A stretch of 64,000 nt of DNA, taken from assembly GCF_037975245.1 (NCBI RefSeq), contig NC_092571.1, positions 22,183,917 to 22,247,916 on the forward strand, in the 5' to 3' direction. Each line of letters starts with the position of its first letter. Position 1 is the stretch's first letter. This stretch comes from Apostichopus japonicus. Lineage: Eukaryota; Echinodermata; Holothuroidea; Aspidochirotida; Stichopodidae. Shown here piece after piece: positions 10,398 to 22,899 of the stretch. The position numbers and the translations under genes were made by a program. Below the pieces are notes generated by a model. That model did no database searches. It worked only from the letters and a program-made list of their open reading frames with translations, and was not told where the DNA came from.

Positions 10398-13300
10398 TGA
10401 TGACGTCTTTTGCCGATCTTTTACAGCAAGTGCCTACACGGGGAGCTGTAAGTATTAGTTAATCCACCTAATATCTCAGTCCATACAGTGGCGCGATGGA
10501 TTGGCGCACTGTGCGAGCTGATGATCGAGACTCTCTTTTGCATCCGTGGTTCGAACCCCGGGTGATGACGTCTTTTACAGCAAGTGCCTACACGGGGAGC
10601 TGTAAGTATTAGTTAATCCACCTAACATCTCAGTCCATACAGTGGCGCGATGGCTTGGCGCACTGTGCGAGCTGATGATCGAGACTCTCTTTTGCATCCG
10701 TGGTTCGAACCCCGGGTGATGACGTCTTTTACAGCAAGTGCCTACACGGGGAGCTGTAAGTATTAGTTAATCCACCTAACATCTCAGTCCATACAGTGGC
10801 GCGATGGCTTGGCGCACTGTGCGAGCTGATGATCGAGACTCTCTTTTGCATCCGTGGTTCGAACCCCGGGTGATGACGTCTTTTGCCGATCTCTTACAGC
10901 AAGTGCCTACACGGGGAGCTGTAAGTATTAGTTAATCCACCTAACATCTCAGTCCATACAGTGGCGCGATTGCTTGGCGCACTGTGCGAGCTGATGATCG
11001 AGACTCTCTTTTGCATCCGTGGTTCGAACCCCGGGTGATGACGTCTTTTGCCGATCTTTTACAGCAAGTGCCTACACGGGGAGCTGTAAGTATTAGTTAA
11101 TCCACCTAATATCTCAGTCCATACAGTGGCGCGATGGCTTGGCGCACTGTGCGAGCTGATGATCGAGACTCTCTTTTGCATCCGTGGTTCGAACCCCGGG
11201 TGATGACGTCTTTTACAGCAAGTGCCTACACGGGGAGCTGTAAGTATTAGTTAATCCACCTAACATCTCAGTCCATACAGTGGCGCGATGGCTTGGCGCA
11301 CTGTGCGAGCTGATGATCGAGACTCTCTTTTGCATCCGTGGTTCGAACCCCGGGTGATGACGTCTTTTGCCGATCTTTTACAGCAAGTGCCTACACGGGG
11401 AGCTGTAAGTATTAGTTAATCCACCTAATATCTCAGTCCATACAGTGGCGCGATGGCTTGGCGCACTGTGCGAGCTGATGATCGAGACTCTCTTTTGCAT
11501 CCGTGGTTCGAACCCCGGGTGATGACGTCTTTTACAGCAAGTGCCTACACGGGGAGCTGTAAGTATTAGTTAATCCACCTAACATCTCAGTCCATACAGT
11601 GGCGCGATGGCTTGGCGCACTGTGCGAGCTGATGATCGAGACTCTCTTTTGCATCCGTGGTTCGAACCCCGGGTGATGACGTCTTTTGCCGATCTTTTAC
11701 AGCAAGTGCCTACACGGGGAGCTGTAAGTATTAGTTAATCCACCTAACATCTCAGTCCATACAGTGGCGCGATGGCTTGGCGCACTGTGCGAGCTGATAA
11801 TCGAGACTCTCTTTTGCATCCGTGGTTCGAACCCCGGGTGATGACGTCTTTTGCCGATCTTTTACAGCAAGTGCCTACACGGGGAGCTGTAAGTATTAGT
11901 TAATCCACCTAATATCTCAGTCCATACAGTGGCGCGATGGCTTGGCGCACTGTGCGAGCTGATGATCGAGACTCTCTTTTGCATCCGTGGTTCGAACCCC
12001 GGGTGATGACGTCTTTTACAGCAAGTGCCTACACGGGGAGCTGTAAGTATTAGTTAATCCACCTAACATCTCAGTCCATACAGTGGCGCGATGGCTTGGC
12101 GCACTGTGCGAGCTGATGATCGAGACTCTCTTTTGCATCCGTGGTTCGAACCCCGGGTGATGACGTCTTTTACAGCAAGTGCCTACACGGGGAGCTGTAA
12201 GTATTAGTTAATCCACCTAATATCTCAGTCCATACAGTGGCGCGATGGCTTGGCGCACTGTGCGAGCTGATGATCGAGACTCTCTTTTGCATCCGTGGTT
12301 CGAACCCCGGGTGATGACGTCTTTTGCCGATCTTTTACAGCAAGTGCCTACACGGGGAGCTGTAAGTATTAGTTAATCCACCTAATATCTCAGTCCATAC
12401 AGTGGCGCGATGGCTTGGCGCACTGTGCGAGCTGATGATCGAGACTCTCTTTTGCATCCGTGGTTCGAACCCCGGGTGATGACGTCTTTTGCCGATCTTT
12501 TACAGCAAGTGCCTACACGGGGAGCTGTAAGTATTAGTTAATCCACCTAATATCTCAGTCCATACAGTGGCGCGATGGCTTGGCGCACTGTGCGAGCTGA
12601 TGATCGAGACTCTCTTTTGCATCCGTGGTTCGAACCCCGGGTGATGACGTCTTTTACAGCAAGTGCCTACACGGGGAGCTGTAAGTATTAGTTAATCCAC
12701 GTAACATCTCAGTCCATACAGTGGCGCGATGGCTTGGCGCACTGTGCGAGCTGATGATCGAGACTCTCTTTTGCATCCGTGGTTCGAACCCCGGGTGATG
12801 ACGTCTTTTGCCGATCTTTTACAGCAAGTGCCTACACGGGGAGCTGTAAGTATTAGTTAATCCACCTAACATCTCAGTCCATACAGTGGCGCGATGGCTT
12901 GGCGCACTGTGCGAGCTGATGATCGAGAGTCTCTTTTGCATCCGTGGTTCGAACCCCGGGTGATGACGTCTTTTGCCGATCTTTTACAGCAAGTGCCTAC
13001 ACGGGGAGCTGTAAGTATTAGTTAATCCACATAACATCTCAGTCCATACAGTGGCGCGATGGCTTGGCGCACTGTGCGAGCTGCTGATCGAGACTCTCTT
13101 TTGCATCCGTGGTTCGAACCCCGGGTGATGACGTCTTTTGCCGATCTTTTACAGCAAGTGCCTACACGGGGAGCTGTAAGTATTAGTTAATCCACCTAAT
13201 ATCTCAGTCCATACAGTGGCGCGATGGCTTGGCGCACTGTGCGAGCTGATGATCGAGACTCTCTTTTGCATCCGTGGTTCGAACCCCGGGTGATGACGTC

Positions 13301-14587
13301 TTTTACAGCAAGTGCCTACACGGGGAGCTGTAAGTATTAGTTAATCCACCTAACATCTCAGTCCATACAGTGGCGCGATGGCTTGGCGCACTGTGCGAGC
13401 TGATGATCGAGACTCTCTTTTGCATCCGTGGTTCGAACCCCGGGTGATGACGTCTTTTGCCGATCTTTTACAGCAAGTGCCTACACGGGGAGCTGTAAGT
13501 ATTAGTTAATCCACCTAACATCTCAGTCCATACAGTGGCGCGATGGCTTGGCGCACTGTGCGAGCTGATGATCGAGACTCTCTTTTGCATCCGTGGTTCG
13601 AACCCCGGGTGATGACGTCTTTTGCCGATCTTTTATAGCAAGTGCCTACACGGGGAGCTGTAAGTATTAGTTAATCCACCTAATATCTCAGTCCATACAG
13701 TGGCGCGATGGCTTGGCGCACTGTGCGAGCTGATGATCGAGACTCTCTTTTGCATCCGTGGTTCGAACCCCGGGTGATGACGTCTTTTGCCGATCTTTTA
13801 CAGCAAGTGCCTACACGGGGAGCTGTAAGTATTAGTTAATCCACCTAATATCTCAGTCCATACAGTGGCGCGATGGCTTGGCGCACTGTGCGAGCTGATG
13901 ATCGAGACTGTCTTTTGCATCCGTGGTTCGAACCCCGGGTGATGACGTCTTTTGCCGATCTTTTACAGCAAGTGCCTACACGGGGAGCTGTAAGTATTAG
14001 TTAATCCACCTAATATCTCAGTCCATACAGTGGCGCGATGGCTTGGCGCACTGTGCGAGCTGATGATCGAGACTCTCTTTTGCATCCGTGGTTCGAACCC
14101 CGGGTGATGACGTCTTTTACAGCAAGTGCCTACACGGGGAGCTGTAAGTATTAGTTAATCCACCTAACATCTCAGTCCATACAGTGGCGCGATGGCTTGG
14201 CGCACTGTGCGAGCTGATGATCGAGACTCTCTTTTGCATCCGTGGTTCGACCCCGGGTGATGACGTCTTTTGCCGATCTTTTACAGCAAGTGCCTACACG
14301 GGGAGCTGTAAGTATTAGTTAATCCACCTAATATCTCAGTCCATACAGTGGCGCGATGGCTTGGCGCACTGTGCGAGCTGATGATCGAGACTCTCTTTTG
14401 CATCCGTGGTTCGAACCGCGGGTGATGACGTCTTTTGCCGATCTTTTACAGCAAGTGCCTACACGGGGAGCTGTAAGTATTAGTTAATCCACCTAATATC
14501 TCAGTCCATACAATGGCGCGATGGCTTGGCGCACTGTGCCAGCTGATGATCGAGACTCTCTTTTGCATCCGTGGTTCGAACCCCGGG
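10398..14587 (+). repeat. Large satellite segment, copy 1 (4190 bp)
   Basis: This run shares its monomer order and a series of private variants with 15710-20662. Markers at a 5312-bp offset are GATGGATTGG (10500), GCGCGATTGC (10964), CTGATAATCG (about 11.8 kb) and CACGTAACATC (12.7 kb). Further on the offset becomes 6074-6075 bp: GAGAGTCTC (12.93 kb), CACATAACATC (13.03 kb), TTTTATAGC (13.63 kb), AACCGCGGG (14.41 kb) and ACAATGG (14.51 kb). Changes private to this copy include CTGCTGATC (13.08 kb), GACTGTCTT (13.91 kb) and the B-box deletion at about 14.25 kb. Confidence 0.87.
14105..14257 (+). repeat. S monomer with a one-base deletion in the B-box
   Basis: The unit is 153 bp because TTCGAACCCC reads TTCGACCCC, which shortens the T-loop and breaks the palindrome. 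The matching monomer in the second copy (about 20.18-20.33 kb) is intact, so the change arose after the duplication or is a sequencing error. It accounts for the 1-bp change in offset between the two copies. Confidence 0.8.
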
Positions 14588-15709
14588 TGATGACGTCTTT
14601 TGCCGATCTTTTACAGCAAGTGCCTACACGGGGAGCTGTAAGTATTAGTTAATCCACCTAATATCTCAGTCCATACAGTGGCGCGATGGCTTGGCGCACT
14701 GTGCGAGCTGATGATCGAGACTCTCTTTTGCATCCGTGGTTCGAACCCCGGGTGATGACGTCTTTTACAGCAAGTGCCTACACGGGGAGCTGTAAGTATT
14801 AGTTAATCCACCTAACATCTCAGTCCATACAGTGGCGCGATGGCTTGGCGCACTGTGCGAGCTGATGATCGAGACTCTCTTTTGCATCCGTGGTTCGAAC
14901 CCCGGGTGATGACGTCTTTTGCCGATCTTTTACAGCAAGTGCCTACACGGGGAGCTGTAAGTATTAGTTAATCCACCTAATATCTCAGTCCATACAGTGG
15001 CGCGATAGCTTGGCGCACTGTGCGAGCTGATGATCGAGACTCTCTTTTGCATCCGTGGTTCGAACCCCGGGTGATGACGTCTTTTGCCGATCTTTTACAG
15101 CAAGTGCCTACACGGGGAGCTGTAAGTATTAGTTAATCCACCTAATATCTCAGTCCATACAGTGGCGCGATGGCTTGGCGCACTGTGCGAGCTGATGATC
15201 GAGACTCTCTTTTGCATCCGTGGTTCGAACCCCGGGTGATGACGTCTTTTACAGCAAGTGCCTACACGGGGAGCTGTAAGTATTAGTTAATCCACCTAAC
15301 ATCTCAGTCCATACAGTGGCGCGATGGCTTGGCGCACTGTGCGAGCTGATGATCGAGACTCTCTTTTGCATCCGTGGTTCGAACCCCGGGTGATGACGTC
15401 TTTTGCCGATCTTTTACAGCAAGTGCCTACACGGGGAGCTGTAAGTATTAGTTAATCCACCTAATATCTCAGTCCATACAGTGGCGCGATGGCTTGGCGC
15501 ACTGTGCGAGCTGATGATCGAGACTCTCTTTTGCATCCGTGGTTCGAACCCCGGGTGATGACGTCTTTTACAGCAAGTGCCTACACGGGGAGCTGTAAGT
15601 ATTAGTTAATCCAACTAACATCTCAGTCCATACAGTGGCGCGATGGCTTGGCGCACTGTGCGAGCTGATGATCGAGACTCTCTTTTGCATCCGTGGTTCG
15701 AACCCCGGG
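14588..15709 (+). repeat. Seven ordinary monomers between the two large copies
   Basis: Order is L S L L S L S (4 L + 3 S = 1122 bp). The L unit starting about 14907 has GATAGC. The last S (15556-15709) has CAACTAACATC, a variant seen elsewhere only in the S unit at 6726-6879. Confidence 0.85.
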
Positions 15710-18700
15710 TGATGACGTCTTTTGCCGATCTTTTACAGCAAGTGCCTACACGGGGAGCTGTAAGTATTAGTTAATCCACCTAATATCTCAGTCCATACAG
15801 TGGCGCGATGGATTGGCGCACTGTGCGAGCTGATGATCGAGACTCTCTTTTGCATCCGTGGTTCGAACCCCGGGTGATGACGTCTTTTACAGCAAGTGCC
15901 TACACGGGGAGCTGTAAGTATTAGTTAATCCACCTAACATCTCAGTCCATACAGTGGCGCGATGGCTTGGCGCACTGTGCGAGCTGATGATCGAGACTCT
16001 CTTTTGCATCCGTGGTTCGAACCCCGGGTGATGACGTCTTTTACAGCAAGTGCCTACACGGGGAGCTGTAAGTATTAGTTAATCCACCTAACATCTCAGT
16101 CCATACAGTGGCGCGATGGCTTGGCGCACTGTGCGAGCTGATGATCGAGACTCTCTTTTGCATCCGTGGTTCGAACCCCGGGTGATGACGTCTTTTGCCG
16201 ATCTTTTACAGCAAGTGCCTACACGGGGAGCTGTAAGTATTAGTTAATCCACCTAACATCTCAGTCCATACAGTGGCGCGATTGCTTGGCGCACTGTGCG
16301 AGCTGATGATCGAGACTCTCTTTTGCATCCGTGGTTCGAACCCCGGGTGATGACGTCTTTTGCCGATCTTTTACAGCAAGTGCCTACACGGGGAGCTGTA
16401 AGTATTAGTTAATCCACCTAATATCTCAGTCCATACAGTGGCGCGATGGCTTGGCGCACTGTGCGAGCTGATGATCGAGACTCTCTTTTGCATCCGTGGT
16501 TCGAACCCCGGGTGATGACGTCTTTTACAGCAAGTGCCTACACGGGGAGCTGTAAGTATTAGTTAATCCACCTAACATCTCAGTCCATACAGTGGCGCGA
16601 TGGCTTGGCGCACTGTGCGAGCTGATGATCGAGACTCTCTTTTGCATCCGTGGTTCGAACCCCGGGTGATGACGTCTTTTGCCGATCTTTTACAGCAAGT
16701 GCCTACACGGGGAGCTGTAAGTATTAGTTAATCCACCTAATATCTCAGTCCATACAGTGGCGCGATGGCTTGGCGCACTGTGCGAGCTGATGATCGAGAC
16801 TCTCTTTTGCATCCGTGGTTCGAACCCCGGGTGATGACGTCTTTTACAGCAAGTGCCTACACGGGGAGCTGTAAGTATTAGTTAATCCACCTAACATCTC
16901 AGTCCATACAGTGGCGCGATGGCTTGGCGCACTGTGCGAGCTGATGATCGAGACTCTCTTTTGCATCCGTGGTTCGAACCCCGGGTGATGACGTCTTTTG
17001 CCGATCTTTTACAGCAAGTGCCTACACGGGGAGCTGTAAGTATTAGTTAATCCACCTAACATCTCAGTCCATACAGTGGCGCGATGGCTTGGCGCACTGT
17101 GCGAGCTGATAATCGAGACTCTCTTTTGCATCCGTGGTTCGAACCCCGGGTGATGACGTCTTTTGCCGATCTTTTACAGCAAGTGCCTACACGGGGAGCT
17201 GTAAGTATTAGTTAATCCACCTAATATCTCAGTCCATACAGTGGCGCGATGGCTTGGCGCACTGTGCGAGCTGATGATCGAGACTCTCTTTTGCATCCGT
17301 GGTTCGAACCCCGGGTGATGACGTCTTTTACAGCAAGTGCCTACACGGGGAGCTGTAAGTATTAGTTAATCCACCTAACATCTCAGTCCATACAGTGGCG
17401 CGATGGCTTGGCGCACTGTGCGAGCTGATGATCGAGACTCTCTTTTGCATCCGTGGTTCGAACCCCGGGTGATGACGTCTTTTACAGCAAGTGCCTACAC
17501 GGGGAGCTGTAAGTATTAGTTAATCCACCTAATATCTCAGTCCATACAGTGGCGCGATGGCTTGGCGCACTGTGCGAGCTGATGATCGAGACTCTCTTTT
17601 GCATCCGTGGTTCGAACCCCGGGTGATGACGTCTTTTGCCGATCTTTTACAGCAAGTGCCTACACGGGGAGCTGTAAGTATTAGTTAATCCACCTAATAT
17701 CTCAGTCCATACAGTGGCGCGATGGCTTGGCGCACTGTGCGAGCTGATGATCGAGACTCTCTTTTGCATCCGTGGTTCGAACCCCGGGTGATGACGTCTT
17801 TTGCCGATCTTTTACAGCAAGTGCCTACACGGGGAGCTGTAAGTATTAGTTAATCCACCTAATATCTCAGTCCATACAGTGGCGCGATGGCTTGGCGCAC
17901 TGTGCGAGCTGATGATCGAGACTCTCTTTTGCATCCGTGGTTCGAACCCCGGGTGATGACGTCTTTTACAGCAAGTGCCTACACGGGGAGCTGTAAGTAT
18001 TAGTTAATCCACGTAACATCTCAGTCCATACAGTGGCGCGATGGCTTGGCGCACTGTGCGAGCTGATGATCGAGACTCTTACAGCAAGTGCCTACACGGG
18101 GAGCTGTAAGTATTAGTTAATCCACCTAACATCTCAGTCCATACAGTGGCGCGATGGCTTGGCGCACTGTGCGAGCTGATGATCGAGACTCTCTTTTGCA
18201 TCCGTGGTTCGAACCCCGGGTGATGACGTCTTTTGCCGATCTTTTACAGCAAGTGCCTACACTAGGAGCTGTAAGTATTAGTTAATCCACCTAATATCTC
18301 AGTCCATACAGTGGCGCGATGGCTTGGCGCACTGTGCGAGCTGATGATCGAGACTCTCTTTTGCATCCGTGGTTCGAACCCCGGGTGATGACGTCTTTTG
18401 CCGATCTTTTACAGCAAGTGCCTACACGGGGAGCTGTAAGTATTAGTTAATCCACCTAATATCTCAGTCCATACAGTGGCGCGATGGCTTGGCGCACTGT
18501 GCGAGCTGATGATCGAGACTCTCTTTTGCATCCGTGGTTCGAACCCCGGGTGATGACGTCTTTTGCCGATCTTTTACAGCAAGTGCCTACACGGGGAGCT
18601 GTAAGTATTAGTTAATCCACCTAATATCTCAGTCCATACAGTGGCGCGATGGCTTGGCGCACTGTGCGAGCTGATGATCGAGACTCTCTTTTGCATCCGT

Positions 18701-20662
18701 GGTTCGAACCCCGGGTGATGACGTCTTTTACAGCAAGTGCCTACACGGGGAGCTGTAAGTATTAGTTAATCCACGTAACATCTCAGTCCATACAGTGGCG
18801 CGATGGCTTGGCGCACTGTGCGAGCTGATGATCGAGACTCTCTTTTGCATCCGTGGTTCCAACCCCGGGTGATGACGTCTTTTGCCGATCTTTTACAGCA
18901 AGTGCCTACACGGGGAGCTGTAAGTATTAGTTAATCCACCTAACATCTCAGTCCATACAGTGGCGCGATGGCTTGGCGCACTGTGCGAGCTGATGATCGA
19001 GAGTCTCTTTTGCATCCGTGGTTCGAACCCCGGGTGATGACGTCTTTTGCCGATCTTTTACAGCAAGTGCCTACACGGGGAGCTGTAAGTATTAGTTAAT
19101 CCACATAACATCTCAGTCCATACAGTGGCGCGATGGCTTGGCGCACTGTGCGAGCTGATGATCGAGACTCTCTTTTGCATCCGTGGTTCGAACCCCGGGT
19201 GATGACGTCTTTTGCCGATCTTTTACAGCAAGTGCCTACACGGGGAGCTGTAAGTATTAGTTAATCCACCTAATATCTCAGTCCATACAGTGGCGCGATG
19301 GCTTGGCGCACTGTGCGAGCTGATGATCGAGACTCTCTTTTGCATCCGTGGTTCGAACCCCGGGTGATGACGTCTTTTACAGCAAGTGCCTACACGGGGA
19401 GCTGTAAGTATTAGTTAATCCACCTAACATCTCAGTCCATACAGTGGCGCGATGGCTTGGCGCACTGTGCGAGCTGATGATCGAGACTCTCTTTTGCATC
19501 CGTGGTTCGAACCCCGGGTGATGACGTCTTTTGCCGATCTTTTACAGCAAGTGCCTACACGGGGAGCTGTAAGTATTAGTTAATCCACCTAACATCTCAG
19601 TCCATACAGTGGCGCGATGGCTTGGCGCACTGTGCGAGCTGATGATCGAGACTCTCTTTTGCATCCGTGGTTCGAACCCCGGGTGATGACGTCTTTTGCC
19701 GATCTTTTATAGCAAGTGCCTACACGGGGAGCTGTAAGTATTAGTTAATCCACCTAATATCTCAGTCCATACAGTGGCGCGATGGCTTGGCGCACTGTGC
19801 GAGCTGATGATCGAGACTCTCTTTTGCATCCGTGGTTCGAACCCCGGGTGATGACGTCTTTTGCCGATCTTTTACAGCAAGTGCCTACACGGGGAGCTGT
19901 AAGTATTAGTTAATCCACCTAATATCTCAGTCCATACAGTGGCGCGATGGCTTGGCGCACTGTGCGAGCTGATGATCGAGACTCTCTTTTGCATCCGTGG
20001 TTCGAACCCCGGGTGATGACGTCTTTTGCCGATCTTTTACAGCAAGTGCCTACACGGGGAGCTGTAAGTATTAGTTAATCCACCTAATATCTCAGTCCAT
20101 ACAGTGGCGCGATGGCTTGGCGCACTGTGCGAGCTGATGATCGAGACTCTCTTTTGCATCCGTGGTTCGAACCCCGGGTGATGACGTCTTTTACAGCAAG
20201 TGCCTACACGGGGAGCTGTAAGTATTAGTTAATCCACCTAACATCTCAGTCCATACAGTGGCGCGATGGCTTGGCGCACTGTGCGAGCTGATGATCGAGA
20301 CTCTCTTTTGCATCCGTGGTTCGAACCCCGGGTGATGACGTCTTTTGCCGATCTTTTACAGCAAGTGCCTACACGGGGAGCTGTAAGTATTAGTTAATCC
20401 ACCTAATATCTCAGTCCATACAGTGGCGCGATGGCTTGGCGCACTGTGCGAGCTGATGATCGAGACTCTCTTTTGCATCCGTGGTTCGAACCGCGGGTGA
20501 TGACGTCTTTTGCCGATCTTTTACAGCAAGTGCCTACACGGGGAGCTGTAAGTATTAGTTAATCCACCTAATATCTCAGTCCATACAATGGCGCGATGGC
20601 TTGGCGCACTGTGCGAGCTGATGATCGAGACTCTCTTTTGCATCCGTGGTTCGAACCCCGGG
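15710..20662 (+). repeat. Large satellite segment, copy 2, with a 762-bp gain (4953 bp)
   Basis: This is the counterpart of 10398-14587. It matches at +5312 bp up to the S unit at 17954 and at +6074 bp from 18716 on, so 762 bp are extra. The extra piece begins in the fused monomer at 17954-18220 and continues with three L units, the first marked CACTAGGAG (18.26 kb). The order S, L(ACTAGG), L, L, S is the same as at 47807-48609 and fits the start of 63438-64000, so the piece may derive from a related block. Lengths agree: 4190 + 762 + 1 = 4953. Confidence 0.85.
17954..18220 (+). repeat. Two S monomers fused by a 41-bp deletion, losing a B-box
   Basis: The first S runs as far as CGAGACTCT (ending 18079) and then jumps into TACAGC of the next S (18080). 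The missing 41 bp contain the internal TTTT, the whole B-box, CCCGGG, the CRE-like motif and part of the TCTTTT repeat. The fused length is 267 bp, exactly 2 x 154 - 41. Short CT-rich identity at the junction suggests microhomology. It is the only unit I found that lacks the B-box outright. Confidence 0.88.
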
Positions 20663-22730
20663 TGATGACGTCTTTTACAGCAAGTGCCTACACGGGGAGC
20701 TGTAAGTATTAGTTAATCCACCTAACATCTCAGTCCATACAGTGGCGCGATGGCTTGGCGCACTGTGCGAGCTGATGATCGAGACTCTCTTTTGCATCCG
20801 TGGTTCGAACCCCGGGTGATGACGTCTTTTGCCGATCTTTTACAGCAAGTGCCTACACGGGGAGCTGTAAGTATTAGTTAATCCACCTAATATCTCAGTC
20901 CATACAGTGGCGCGATGGCTTGGCGCACTGTGCGAGCTGATGATCGAGACTCTCTTTTGCATCCGTGGTTCGAACCCCGGGTGATGACGTCTTTTACAGC
21001 AAGTGCCTACACGGGGAGCTGTAAGTATTAGTTAATCCACTTAACATCTCAGTCCATACAGTGGCGCGATGGCTTGGCGCACTGTGCGAGCTGATGATCG
21101 AGACTCTCTTTTGCATCCGTGGTTCGAACCCCGGGTGATGACGTCTTTTACAGCAAGTGCCTACACGGGGAGCTGGAAGTATTAGTTAATCCACCTAATA
21201 TCTCAGTCCATACAGTGGCGCGATGGCTTGGCGCACTGTGCGAGCTGATGATCGAGACTCTCTTTTGCATCCGTGGTTCGAACCCCGGGTGATGACGTCT
21301 TTTACAGCAAGTGCCTACACGGGGAGCTGTAAGTATTAGTTAATCCACCTAACATCTCAGTCCATACAGTGGCGCGATGGCTTGGCGCACTGTGCGAGCT
21401 GATGATCGAGACTCTCTTTTGCATCCGTGGTTCGAACCCCGGGTGATGACGTCTTTTGCCGATCTTTTACAGCAAGTGCCTACACGGGGAGCTGTAAGTA
21501 TTAGTTAATCCACCTAATATCTCAGTCCATACAGTGGCGCGATGGCTTGGCGCACTGTGCGAGCTGATGATCGAGACTATCTTTTGCATCCGTGGTTCGA
21601 ACCCCGGGTGATGACGTCTTTTACAGCAAGTGCCTACACGGGGAGCTGTAAGTATTAGTTAATCCACCTAACATCTCAGTCCATACAGTGGCGCGATGGC
21701 TTGGCGCACTGTGCGAGCTGATGATCGAGACTCTCTTTTGCATCCGTGGTTCGAACCGCGGGTGATGACGTCTTTTGCCGATCTTTTACAGCAAGTGCCT
21801 ACACGGGGAGCTGTAAGTATTAGTTAATCCACCTAATATCTCAGTCCATACAGTGGCGCGATGGCTTGGCGCACTGTGCGAGCTGATGATCGAGACTCTC
21901 TTTTGCATCCGTGGTTCGAACCCCGGGTGATGACGTCTTTTGCCGATCTTTTACAGCAAGTGCCTACACGGGGAGCTGTAAGTATTAGTTAATCCACCTA
22001 ATATCTCAGTCCATACAGTGGCGCAATGGCTTGGCGCACTGTGCGAGCTGATGATCGAGACTCTCTTTTGCATCCGTGGTTCGAACCCCGGGTGATGACG
22101 TCTTTTACAGCAAGTGCCTACACGGGGAGCTGTAAGTATTAGTTAATCCACCTAATATCTCAGTCCATACAGTGGCGCGATGGCTTGGCGCACTGTGCGA
22201 GCTGATGATCGAGACTCTCTTTTGCATCCGTGGTTCGAACCCCGGGTGATGACGTCTTTTGCCGATCTTTTACAGCAAGTGCCTACACGGGGAGCTGTAA
22301 GTATTAGTTAATCCACCTAATATCTCAGTCCATACAGTGGCGCGATGGCTTGGCGCACTGTGCGAGCTGATGATCGAGACTCTCTTTTGCATCCGTGGTT
22401 CGAACCCCGGGTGATGACGTCTTTTACAGCAAGTGCCTACACGGGGAGCTGTAAGTATTAGTTAATCCACCTAACATCTCAGTCCATACAGTGGCGCGAT
22501 GGCTTGGCGCACTGTGCGAGCTGATGATCGAGACTCTCTTTTGCATCCGTGGTTCGAACCCCGGGTGATGACGTCTTTTGCCGATCTTTTACAGCAAGTG
22601 CCTACACGGGGAGCTGTAAGTATTAGTTAATCCACCTAATATCTCAGTCCATACAGTGGCGCGATGGCTTGGCGCACTGTGCGAGCTGATGATCGAGACT
22701 CTCTTTTGCATCCGTGGTTCGAACCCCGGG
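20663..22730 (+). repeat. Ordinary L/S array
   Basis: Standard units with private changes: CACTTAACATC (21.04 kb), CTGGAAGT (21.17 kb), GACTATCTT (21.58 kb), AACCGCGGG (21.76 kb) and GCGCAATGG (22.02 kb). No other content. Confidence 0.9.
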
Positions 22731-22899
22731 TGATGACCTCTTTTGCCGATCTTTTACAGCAAGTGCCTACACGGGGAGCTGTAAGTATGTATTAGTTAAT
22801 CCACCTAATATCTCAGTCCATACAGTGGCGCGATGGCTTGGCGCACTGTGCGAGCTGATGATCGAGACTCTCTTTTGCATCCGTGGTTCGAACCCCGGG
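22731..22899 (+). repeat. L monomer with a 4-bp GTAT duplication (169 bp)
   Basis: TAAGTATTAG reads TAAGTATGTATTAG, a tandem duplication of four bases. The unit also starts TGATGACCTC instead of TGATGACGTC. The frame shift opens a 62-codon frame (22714-22902, GTG start) that is otherwise closed in the consensus; it is judged fortuitous. The following L unit carries TTCGTACCC at 23.05 kb. Confidence 0.88.
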
